From contig DF237103.1 in NCBI GenBank assembly GCA_000708835.1, forward strand, positions 105,185 to 169,184: DNA of 64,000 bases, in the 5' to 3' direction. The DNA comes from Klebsormidium nitens. Taxonomy: Eukaryota; Streptophyta; Klebsormidiophyceae; Klebsormidiales; Klebsormidiaceae. The notes below the pieces were generated by a model, which did not search any database, was not told where the DNA came from, and saw only the letters and a program-made list of their open reading frames with translations. Made by a program: the position numbers and the translations under genes. This document shows, one piece after another, positions 12,671 through 22,811 of the stretch (positions are counted from its first letter, which is position 1; every line of letters starts with the position of its first letter).

Positions 12671-13644
12671 TCGCTGTCGAGCAAGAGATAAGCGTTTGCA
12701 AACAAAAACAGTCAAACTTAAAAGGCAGAAAAGGAAGGTATGTCGTGGTGAGGGAGGAAGTGGGCAACTTCAGTAAGGGGTTACTTTGCGAGAATCTGTC
12801 TTAAGTCACTCGCTGTGTGAGATTGGCACCTTTGACGGTAGCTTCCAACCGGATTGGCTGCAAGATATGATGGACAAACATCGAGATTTGGGAACGTTAC
12901 TGCAAGCTACCGTCGAGCAGATTATATGCAATCTATAGACAACACTATCATATCAGTGTCTACTGATCTGTTAATCTGGTCAGCCCTGACCGTCGCTTCC
13001 GGGACAACTCAAAATGCGTATCTGATATCTCATGGACGGTCGAGACACAATGTTTTATAATTCTCAGCGTGGATCCAGAACTTTGCAGACACGGCCGAGG
13101 CTCCTTCCGAAAATCTAGCTCATTCTTATTCTTGCCGCTTGCGATGTAAAGCTTCAAATCATGTGTCTGACATGACCCTTTCAAGATGCCTCTGCCGCTT
13201 TCTAACAAATGGCAATGAAATGCAACCTCGCGCGACAGCTTTCCATTTGCGCGCGTGCTCAAGAATCGCGTATATGTCGGGTTGCCTGCACATCGTGTGC
13301 ACTTTTACACTTTGCGGGTTGTAGTCATAATAGACCCCCAAGCTCATAATTGAAGGCCACACGGCCTGGTTCATGCACCTTGATGTAATTGGACCGTGGC
13401 GCGGTACTGCGTCGGAGTAGGCTAATCAAAATGCACAAAAAGATTGAAATGCATTCGGAAAAGGCCTCAGGATACTGAGATGCATCAGCATGCTCATTAC
13501 ACTGAGAAGGTCACGTGAAGCTCCGGGCGTGACTCACAGGTCAAAGTTCTCAGATTTGGTCGATGCTCAGTGATTGATGCGCAACATCAGATCCGATGCA
13601 CCTTGAAGGATCAACAAGTAGACTCTTGTTCACGGCTATGAATT
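12671..13644. other. Intergenic between converging 3' ends
   Basis: This stretch lies between the stop codons of p32 (plus) and the coiled-coil gene (minus). It should hold both 3' UTRs. I see no coding signal, RNA gene or repeat in it. Confidence 0.55.
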
Positions 13645-16432
13645 CTAATCTTCCATCGGAGTCACAAGTTGCTCGTCGTTCGCCTCTGCCGCAGTGCAAA
13701 GCGGTCTTGCGGCAGCTTTGAGCTCGTATTGGTGCCCGCAGGAGGGGCAATCCAGCACCTGGTCAGCCTGTATAGGCACCAATAATAGAGGGTGCTCAGC
13801 AGAGACCATATCTTGGAGGAATCTCGAAGACAACCCACCATCGGCAGCTCCTGAAGACGGACTGATTGAACTTTCAGAGCTTCCAACTAAGCCTTCTCGC
13901 ATGTCCCTTGTCAATGATTGTCTTATCTTATCATCAGCGGGGGCCGTAACGCTGCGAGCCTGAGCGCTTTGTGACACTTACCTGCAGCACTTCGAGGCGT
14001 TGGCGGCAGTCTGCAGCGTACTGCTTCTCCTGGCCTTTGTCCTCCGCCACCCCCTCCATCTCTTCTAGCAAGGCCGCCGTTTGATCATCGCTGGCAAACA
14101 TCCTGACGTGGTCCTGCCCAAATAGGATCAGCCGTTGTGAATCTAATAAGCGCTGGCGTCTGCGTAAGTGCTGACTACTATAAGGCTTCGATACGGTGCC
14201 TTTTTATGCCTTCTACAGTCTCTCTCGGAGAATAAAAAGAGGAGAATTTTTTTAAGAAGTGCTTCCTACGAATCGCATCCAATAAGCAAAGAAGCTACGC
14301 TGGAACGAAGGTGCCTTACCGGTAGACCATCAATCTGCCTGATGACTTCGATGACATCCACGTTCACCTGCGCATAGGAAAAATATGGATGATAACCAGA
14401 CTTTCAGCACAGCCTCATAACAGAAGACGTGTTCCTCATTTGATTTCCAACCCGAAGCGAAGGCTTTCTTAGTTTCAATGCGTCACAGAAGAGTATGACT
14501 GCGGATTCAGGTGGAGGCATTCTTGACATTCGTCCTCACCTCCTTCATCTGCTCCTCAAGAGTTCGTGCGTCCTCCTCCAAATCCTGCAACTGTTTTTCA
14601 ACCGAAGCCTTCTCGCCGGTCGCTCGAGCTTGTTCGCTTCGCGCTCTCCTTAGCTGCAAAGAACCACTTTTTGTATCTGGGTCTGCTTAACAATAAGATT
14701 TGTTACCTCGCAAAATGATTATGATGCAGCTGTGTCTCGTCATGATTTGCAGTTGGTTGAATTCCCTTCAATACACCATTAAGATTTGACTCCTGATCGC
14801 ATGATACCCCGCGGAATACATTACCTGATCTTGGAGTTCCTTGGACGAGTCAGCCAAAGCTGTGTTCCCGCCATCGCTTTCTGCATAGGCGGAACACGAC
14901 ACGTCTTATATAACCTGTTACTCAAGCGACTTCTCGCTTCCCTGGAACCATTACAGCCGAAGCAGAATTACACAGGTTTTGTAAGGAGAATACACATGAC
15001 TCACCAGAGACATTGCTCGTCAGGTTCTCAATCACTTCATCAATCTGCGGACATCAAAAGTAGATTCTGAGCAAATGATACAGTTGTGTCAAAGTGGAAA
15101 ATTATACTCGCACAGTGTTATGGACTAGAACACCAAGTGATCGTACTATTTCAGCACAATCACTTACAGAGTTCCAACTGCAGACCCTCACGTGCAGCTA
15201 GGTTTGATTGTGAACATTGCTGTGACTCCCCGAAAACGATACTCTCGCGCCATGCGAAAGTCCAAATCGTTCATAGTTTTACCTTGCGGACTGACAGTGC
15301 CAGTTCTCGTGACATGTAGTATCTCTGCAATTGAAACAACAAGAAGCTTCAGTACGGCAATGAAGAGCATGCAAAAGAAGTCAAGAAATCAGTCCGCAAT
15401 GCTGGAATACGGTATGCCAAGGAATGGTGATGAAGCATTGGACAGAGGGTAGGTCGTCAAATTCCATTCCGTTTCTTTCGACAAGCATTATATTCTGGTC
15501 TGACCTTGTAATCCTCCAGCTGGGACAACATGCCATCGTAGGCCGTATCCAACTCTTGTTCCTTCGAGCGTTGCTTGATCGCATCAGCTTCAAGACCCGT
15601 CTTCATCAACTCTATTGCCTGCGTGTTGAAAGAGGGGGAGGATAGCTCATTCACGAATTGCCGTTGAAACATAGCTAGACGCGTATGCTATAGACATGGT
15701 CAAACTGGTACAAGTCGAGGTCTTTGCAGAGCTTTCCTACCTGGTCCAAAGATGCGACATCCAGATCCGCCTGCAGCTGCTCCTGCTGTGCCGCCAGGAT
15801 CGTGCGGCCGATGGTCCCAGAATCGTTCAACAACTTCTCCGTTGTTTGTGAACACTCCTTGATCTCCCATGAGACTGCACTTTGAAGCGATTCAAAGCAA
15901 GCACTTCTGGAGAGAAATATTGTAGCTTTTGAATGAGCTGGTTGATACTTTCTATTCAATCCACTCCGTATTGGACACTCGACAAGCTTCCTTCCTTTGA
16001 ATAGAGAGATACTGACAATGTCAAATCGCAGCAGATTCAAATCACGATTCGATGATTCGCTGTCCCTCACAACTATCATGTACCGTGCCCAGACAATGAG
16101 AAACTACGAAGTTAGAAAAATATTGGCTTTGATTCTCTCTTTCAGGGCGTCGGAACACACGTGTCTGGATGTATGCATGTGATTGAGGAAAAGGAGATGG
16201 TCTGCTCAAAGGATGGTTTTTGCTACGTGGTCTTAAAGTTTTGGCCGCTCACTTCGATCCAAGTCCCGTTGGATTGAAGTTATTTCGGTCTGCTCCTGCT
16301 GCTTTCTGGCGCTGATTTCTGCCGCCTTGTCCTCATACTCTGCAACAAAAAGAGAAGGCAGAAACCGAGAAGGCTTCGCATCTGGCACCTTGGTTGTATC
16401 TTTGACATTTCTTGGGAATCAAAAATCCAACG

Positions 16433-16481
<49 letters not shown>

Positions 16482-16708
16482 TTGGTCAATTCGTAGTAAT
16501 CTGCTTCAATTCGAGGACCTCAGAGTCGCGTTCTAAAACGTACATGCATTCAGTCAACTTTCTTGAATGTGATTCTACTTAATTATGCCGGTCCTTTATC
16601 ATGGAGATGTTGATATGTCTTGCTCGGCAGCCACCGTCGGTGGCACCGAGTACCCTTACCTGAGATCTGCATCCGAAGAGACCTGACATGCTGGAGAAAA
16701 CCTTCCAT
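13645..16708 (-). CDS. Coiled-coil protein of unknown function
   Basis: I do not recognise this protein. Exon 1 (16708-16660) encodes MEGFLQHVRSLRMQIS and joins in phase to exon 2 (16339-16253), YEDKAAEISARKQQEQTEI. Further exons on minus: 15906-15741 (FESLQSAVSWEIKECSQ...), 15618-15505 (AIELMKTGLEADAIKQR...), 15044-15005 (IDEVIENLTSNVS), 14859-14825 (LADSSKELQDQ), about 14645-14540 (KASVEKQLQDLEEDARTLEE), 14367-14320 (VNVDVIEVIRQIDGLP), 14113-13982 (DHVRMFASDDQTAALLEEME...) and 13767-13645, which ends with DCPSCGHQYEL. Most of the protein is heptad-like, rich in Glu, Gln and Lys, with a late CxxC. Two joins are unresolved: exon 2 ends in phase 1 but the 15906 exon needs phase 2, and the best acceptor at 14655 opens into a stop, so AAG at about 14651 or an alternative must be used. 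A kinetochore or augmin-type component is possible but unsupported. Confidence 0.55.
16438..16479. repeat. (CT)21 microsatellite
   Basis: Forty-two bases of uninterrupted CT dinucleotide lie in intron 1 of the coiled-coil gene, about 100 bases upstream (in gene sense) of its exon 2 acceptor. On the gene strand it reads as (GA)n. Length polymorphism is expected. Confidence 0.97.
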
Positions 16709-18536
16709 TTTGGCGGAGTTGCAAAACACAAAGCCTGCCGGCCAGACAACAAATTTCCTTACAAGCTAGACGTCAAAGCAAGCTGGGGCCTATTAGAGAA
16801 TCCTTGTCGCACAGACTTGGCAAACGAGGCTGCAGTCTGATCGTGGCAAAGAGCCCGAGAGCTGATCTAAGCTGCCTTCGGGGCAAGAAGGTCTGGTGCT
16901 CGTCTTTCCAATCAAAGCGTTCTATCGTGATTTCAGCGAAACTTTGCTCATGAAAGACGTAAACTCAATCCGACTCTGCTTGTTGAATCCATTGGATGTT
17001 TAGCTGCAAGTGATCTTGTATAACCTGACCTAAGGTGCAGATGCATCCTCCCGTCCAAACAGTTCAAGCTGCTAAGTTATGACTTGAGTCATAGCTTATG
17101 ACACATACGGTACCTCTTACTCGCGTTGACTTCGAAAGGGGCTTCGATCAATCTTGTCCAGAGAAATAAATCCTCGTATTGCTTTCAAACCTGAGCTGAT
17201 TTTATAACGAAGGGCTGTATACGTAAGGCCATCGATGGATCTCGAGGGACGGGTGGGGTTACCGTGTTCCTCAGGGCGGGCTTGGGTGCAAAGCGCTTCG
17301 GTGTTCCGGTTACTATGGTGTTGAACCAGGCTGTTGCACCTGGGCACAAGATTGAAATGATCGTACCTGACGATCAGACATAAGTATTAGAAAATAGCCT
17401 ATCATCAACAGGTTTTATCATAGGCCATGCAGAAAGGATTTTGCGCAGTACCGCGATATCTGCGATTAGCTTCTAAAATGTGCCGGCCCGGCCCAACATC
17501 TGTGTTATGATGACCCTCGAATGGGGCTATATAGAAGAAGGCCAATTAAGTATTCCTGCTACTTGCATTGCAAGCGCTCAGTGATCAGTTGATGCAACAT
17601 GCAAATCTTGTCAGCACGTTTTGTTCGCAATCAAATCCCATGGGCTATGGGTTCGGAACGATCAGACAACGAGAGACTTCAAAGGGCATCCAACAGGTCC
17701 CTGGCCCGGCGACGCATTATGCAGTTACCTCATATATGACGATCGGAACTGATCGAGCCTGCCACCATACATTTAGGAGATTGAGCGTTGCGTACGAAGA
17801 AGCACGCAGTCCGTGAGCCCAGGCTTGCGACGCTCTTGCATGCTTGATCTTATAAGCCATTCAAGTAGGAGCGCGAGAGGCATAAGACTTATTCCTTGCA
17901 TGCACCAATGCGAGGTTAAAACATTCTGAGCACGTATAGCTCACAGGCGTGCCGCAAACATTTAATGGACGAAAAGCTTCGACAAAGTCCCCGACACCAT
18001 CAATCAACACGTTTGTGAGAATCTACAGCGCTTTAGTCGCCAAGAACGTACGCTCGGCTCAGTGGCAATTGAGAAGCTGCGGATTGTGGGAAGCGTGCCT
18101 ATCAAACGAGGCTCAGTGGCCAGCTTCTCGATCACGTTGACAAGTCCTGAGGGCTGTTTCTGGATTTATCATACTGCAGTACCGCCGCTGTACTTTGGAT
18201 GAGCAACACCGCCTGAAAAGAAAAGTACGTTCACTGAGTAGGCACAATATTGGCCTCGTCAGAGCTGCCCAACATACGGCACTCCGATTCAGACTGCTGA
18301 AGCTACTGGCCAGATGCCAACGCGCTCAGAATCATGCGACTCCGTCCGATCGAGAAGGTTCATCAGAAGCCGTTCACAACATCGACTAGTGCCCCCACTA
18401 AATCTGGTTTATGGTCCCATGGGACTTTCCAGAAGAGCGATACACTTGCTCAGCGTTGATGACCTAAGGGACGCTGCAGAAACGAACTGCCTTAGCGCCT
18501 GTCTGCTGAGACATGAGGGTCTCCAAACCCCGCGGG
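16709..18536. other. Intergenic, no gene seen
   Basis: This 1.8 kb lies between the start of the coiled-coil gene and the end of PIG-U, both on minus. It should hold the coiled-coil promoter and the PIG-U 3' UTR. All frames are short and I find no recognisable coding segment or structured RNA. Confidence 0.55.
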
Positions 18537-21500
18537 TCATATAAAGCCCGGCCCAGTTGATGGACCAACAAACAAGGCCTGAACAGTAAGTCGAGCACAA
18601 GCCTTTAGATCGATCGACGCCGGCCCTCACCTGCGCGCATGCGTAGACGAGCGTCATGGCATAGAAGAAGTTCGCGTTCCCCACGTTCTTCCAGATCCAC
18701 AGGTTGTACATGACCGGCCCGATGACGCTAGCCACCAGGAGCCCGTTCACACCGACAAACACGAAACGCATCTGCCGCAGCTCCCGGGCGAAAGCGGGGA
18801 GCAGCCCCAGGTAGAGGGCTGCGTCCGAAACGGACGGGTACGATTTGAAGATGGACGTCAGGCCGAGGATGACGTAAGCGAGGAAGAGGGGCCGGTGGTG
18901 GAATCGGATGGTGAGGGGGGGGAGCATGATGACCAGGACCAGGTAGTGGAAAACGAAGAGGAAGAAGGTGCGGAAGTGGTCGAAGACCTCTGCGAAGAAG
19001 TACCTGGCAGGGAACAGGGAAGGAAGGATTCAAGGAACGCCGGACCAATTCTTCGACGCAAGCCCGGAAAGAAACAACTCCACCAGCACCTAGAGCCTTA
19101 GGAGTCTGCGGATCGGCTCTGATGGGATGCTAGTAACGAGAGCAGGGCCGAGAGAACAGAGGCGTAGAGGACGCCACTTCATTAGTGAAACCTCAAGAGG
19201 CATACGCTCTTCCAGACCAATTAGTTTCGGTCGGCAAACAGGCGTAGCATCAAGTTGGTTGGAGAGGAGGCGTAATCGTGAAAAGTTCGCCAGAAAAGTT
19301 TGACGGTCTCTGGCAGCCTTCATGGAGAAACTGATGATGGATACAGCAGACTACACGAGCGGCACCGCCGAGAGAAGAAAACGCCTCGCAACATGTCCTG
19401 GGTCCGATAAAGCATCAAGAGAATCTTCAACGGCTTAGTGGGTCATTAAGAAGCCTGGATTCGCGCCACGGAGGCCTGGCAGAAGGAATCTGCGAGACGA
19501 GATAGATACGCCCCAAAAAGGGGGCCATCGTTCCTCACTGCAATGCACGTCGTATTCCGAGCGAGAGAGTGTTGAGGAAGTATTTTGAGCAAGCTATCGA
19601 ACAGCACTTCGTCACTATTCAACCAAAACAGGTATGTGAACCTTTTATAAGGTTGTCTCACTTTTTCGTTTTCGTAACTCTGGACGATTCATTTGATATC
19701 AACGAGTGGTTGAAATGCAGTCGGTCTAAGAAGAAGGATGACGAAAGACAGCCTGGCTACTGCACGTTGTAAGAAGAGTTGTCCCTTTCTTGTAATATGA
19801 CAGCCGTGATGGAAGATCGCCGAATCGTTTTAAATCATCAGCAAGACTCGAAGTTGAGACCAACACCAAAGACTGAGATCATCGAGACCACCACGGAAAG
19901 TCGAAACGGTTTCTGTCTTGGAGGCTTACCAGAACAGGCCGATGTTCGGAGTGAGGTCATCAGCGGCCAGGATGAAGCCGTGGGTAGCTTTCCACATTTG
20001 TAGCAGAGACCCCCGCTCTCCGAGCAGGACCTTGCAGAGAGCCAGCAGAGCAACTGTCCAAAAACCTAACCCGATGGAGAAGAAGGCCGCTAACAAAATG
20101 ACGCCTGAGCCTGTCCTGGATTCTCTGTATGTGCTGATGTCAACCATAGCGGGACGCTTTTTAGTAGGGGGCTCGTTCTGGTTACGAGGAGCTATGTCTA
20201 TGGTGTCGGAGGCAGGCGGTGGTTGGCAAGGCTTTCGTCGATCCAGACCTTGGTGCAGGAGAAGGAAGCATGGAACAATGAGCAGGGCTGGATGTAGTGT
20301 GAGATGACTGGCTAGGACGAGTCCAAAAGTGGCTAGGGGGATGCTCCCTGCAACACACAGAGTGAAAAGGTCTAGGAATGCATGCTGTGCTTCCGTACAA
20401 GAAGAGATTGTCAAGGGAGTCTGGCTAGAAAGGAGCTCAGACTCCAATCCCAATGATTGCAAGAACAGTCCTACGTTAGCAAGGGTTCGGGGGTGTTCAG
20501 ATTGCCACTAGTCCCTCTTCATTGTTGTGGCAAACCCCTATGCTTACATTCAAGCAGGATCTCTCTTAGCTGTACTTTTGATTGTACTCCTTGCCTCTGG
20601 TATCTAAGCTTGCCCACCAGAAAATGCTAGGCTTAAACGATAGACTGGGGCCGCTTGATAAAGGCAGAGGAGGCACCAGACAGAAAGGAAAAGTCGGAGG
20701 AGGTGGAGTCTTTTGTTTCAGACGTTTTCTCACGATATTAAGAAACACCTTGGAAGGGCAAAGTATACTGCACTCACCATTTACTGAGCCATACAACGCC
20801 AGAAGGACAGCACAATTGTCAATGGAACCTGTTGAGCCCCCAATGCAAGCAGCTATTGTGTACGGATTCAATAGATATAAGATTCCAGCCAAGTCATTAA
20901 ATGGGGCGTCACCGCTGGCGCCGTCGTGAACATATGCGCTCTTCCTCTCTTCAGGTGAGGTCAAGTCTAACTGCTTTGCTCCATGAGCTTCTACAGCTGA
21001 ACAGCTTGGCACATCTTGTCCCGATGCTGACTCGAAGTTTCCTGGCTTGCAAGCTCTAAAAACAATAGCTTGAAGGAGGACTGCTGCTAGAAGATCAGCG
21101 GCGATGCAGAGCAAGGTGCCTGAGATTTTTGACAATCTTGCATCTTGTCTCTGAATGGCGCCAATGACAGGCTGCAGCAGATACACATAGCAAGGAGATG
21201 CATGATATGCCCAGCCTGCAAGGACAAAGAAATTCGATCAACCCAGCTTCAGATTCGAACAGCAGGGCACAAGCATAGAATGCACGGCAGCCAATTCAGT
21301 GCCAAATGAGCGTATCTCAGCTGTGACACATGAAGAAGTGTCTACAAGCTGTTCACCCTTCATTAAGCAGAGCGCCCATCAAGTGGGCTCAGAATGAAAA
21401 GAATTGCCTTAAGCCCATCAGATTTTCTTGAAATATCTGATTGGAGAGATACGCAGGATCAGATTCAACACACCACTCAATCACAGCTTTGAAGATGTGT

Positions 21501-21729
21501 CTATTCATCGCAACCAGCTCAAGTCACAGTGCAATGGAACATCACCTTCATAAGGAGACATCCCATTGTCAATCAACCATCGGGCTTCCGCAAGCCTCTT
21601 TAAGCTGTTGGTAGGAGTCACCACTTCCACTCGGTGCTGCAACACCTTGGAGGCGCCGCTCAGACTGAATGTCAGTCGGATTGAAATGGCTGCGACAAAG
21701 CCTACTAAATGAAACCACTTTGATGCCAT
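18537..21729 (-). CDS. PIGU: PIG-U (CDC91), GPI transamidase subunit
   Basis: Multi-pass ER membrane subunit of the GPI transamidase complex, which attaches GPI anchors to proteins. Exons: 21729-21546, 21215-20778, 20470-19930, 19003-18631, and a short last exon 18578-18537; phases 1, 1, 2, 0; 525 residues. Family signatures: RVEVVTPTNSLKRLAEARWL then NGMSPYEGWAYHASP (the SPYxG block), GLFWYFFAEVFDHFRTFF across the exon 3/4 junction, and NLWIWKNVGNANFFYA near the C-terminus. Several hydrophobic stretches fit its usual membrane topology. It is longer than the usual 400-450 residues, mainly because of a polar insertion (RKPCQPPPASDTID...KKRPAMVD) between membrane segments in exon 3. The terminal exon (ALFVGPSTGPGFI) is the weakest part and does not resemble the usual end. 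It is divergent from UBP6. Confidence 0.9.
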
Positions 21730-22149
21730 GGGTTGAGCACATCGTCCAGCCTCAATTCAACCCCAAAGCTTTCAATGTCCAGTGCGCCTGTTTCAACTTC
21801 AACTTCAAGGTGAGCATCTCGTCAAGCTTCTGCTGCTACTGTAGAATTACGTTCAACCATTTGATGCCAGCCCGGCCCGCCCTGGCGTTTGTGCTGCATG
21901 AGGAGTTCCAACTTCAACTCAAGCAGGCCGCGCCGCGGCTTGTAACTTATAGGCGATAGCTTCTCGGCCAGATCCTGCCGTGTCTAGTTGCGCGCAAAAA
22001 TTTGAATCGAGATGTTCGATTTAGAAGGCGGCTCATCAGCTGATACGAACGGAAGTAGATTCTAGATAAATGCAAGGCCCACACTCGCATTGTGAGCATT
22101 ACCGCTCTCAACCATTAACGCAACATTGAACACTCAGGAGGCAAAACGG

Positions 22150-22544
22150 ACAAAACTTGTGAACTCCTTTCGATTTTTCGGACGCCGGACGCTTACTTTC
22201 CACTCAATCGGAAGGTACCGCGTACGATAGAAGTGCCTAAGCGTACGGTATATACCCCGTCAGGTACCTGGCCAGGCAGCCGGGCACTCACTGTGACATT
22301 AGGGTTAACTCACAAACTAGTGATGGTGTGTTAGGGTTACGCCACTCCCTCTGACTGTTTGTTAGGGTTACACCCCTTCCCTGTGACTGCTCTCAGATTA
22401 GGGTTCCCACTAACGGCCAAGCCATTGTTCTTAGGGTTTTGTTGTGTTCAGGGCTACCCGACTGCTGGAACAGAGGTAGGTACCGCTGTTTGAAAGCCCC
22501 ACCGTCCGGCGTCCGACAAAACGAAAGGAGTTCACAAGTTTTGT
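22150..22544. mobile_element. 395-bp inverted-repeat element (MITE-like or foldback)
   Basis: Arms of 42 bases at 22150-22191 and 22503-22544 are inverted copies of each other with 40 of 42 matches by my alignment. They begin ACAAAACTTGTGAACTCC and end CGGACGCCGGACG. The interior has no open frame of note and carries the telobox repeats listed separately. A clear target-site duplication is not visible (only ACG is shared at the flanks). A non-autonomous terminal-inverted-repeat transposon is the simplest reading; a hairpin-forming regulatory element is the alternative. Confidence 0.7.
22290..22440 (+). repeat. Five diverged ~33-bp repeats, each with a TTAGGGTT core
   Basis: TTAGGGTT occurs at 22299, 22331, 22362, 22398 and 22431, spacings 32, 31, 36 and 33 bases. 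The spacers are related: CACTCACTGTGACA, CACTCCCTCTGACTG and CTTCCCTGTGACTGC precede successive cores. This is a decayed minisatellite with a plant-telobox core rather than true telomere sequence, and sits 370-510 bases upstream of the UBP6 start codon. Confidence 0.85.
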
Positions 22545-22811
22545 ACGACAGTGACTGAGTGCGGCGGGAAATACGGAGACTGAAGTCTCTAGTCTGCGTT
22601 CGGATCGTCTTCTTTCCAGTTCAATATTTGTCCAACTTTGCGACCAGGACTCAGGAGGCGGATGATGGTGGCTTGAATAGGTACTGTGTCCCTTGGTACT
22701 TGTTGTAGCGGCGCCTTCTGAGGAGGAGACTCATTTTGGACGTTTTCTTTTTGGATTGGGTGTGATTCTAGGTGGTATCGTTTACCTGGAGTTGCAGTCA
22801 AGTCAGCCAAA

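Larger units (their letters stand above)
21730..22811. promoter_or_regulatory. Bidirectional promoter region, PIG-U/UBP6
   Basis: These 1.08 kb lie between the divergent start codons of PIG-U (minus) and UBP6 (plus). The centre is occupied by the inverted-repeat element at 22150-22544. The remaining sequence should hold both core promoters and UTRs. No gene is visible. Confidence 0.6.

Noticed and set aside
22290-22440. Interstitial telomere tract
   Set aside because: The TTAGGGTT cores are separated by about 25 bases of related spacer, unlike the tandem hexamers or heptamers of a true telomere; called a minisatellite instead.
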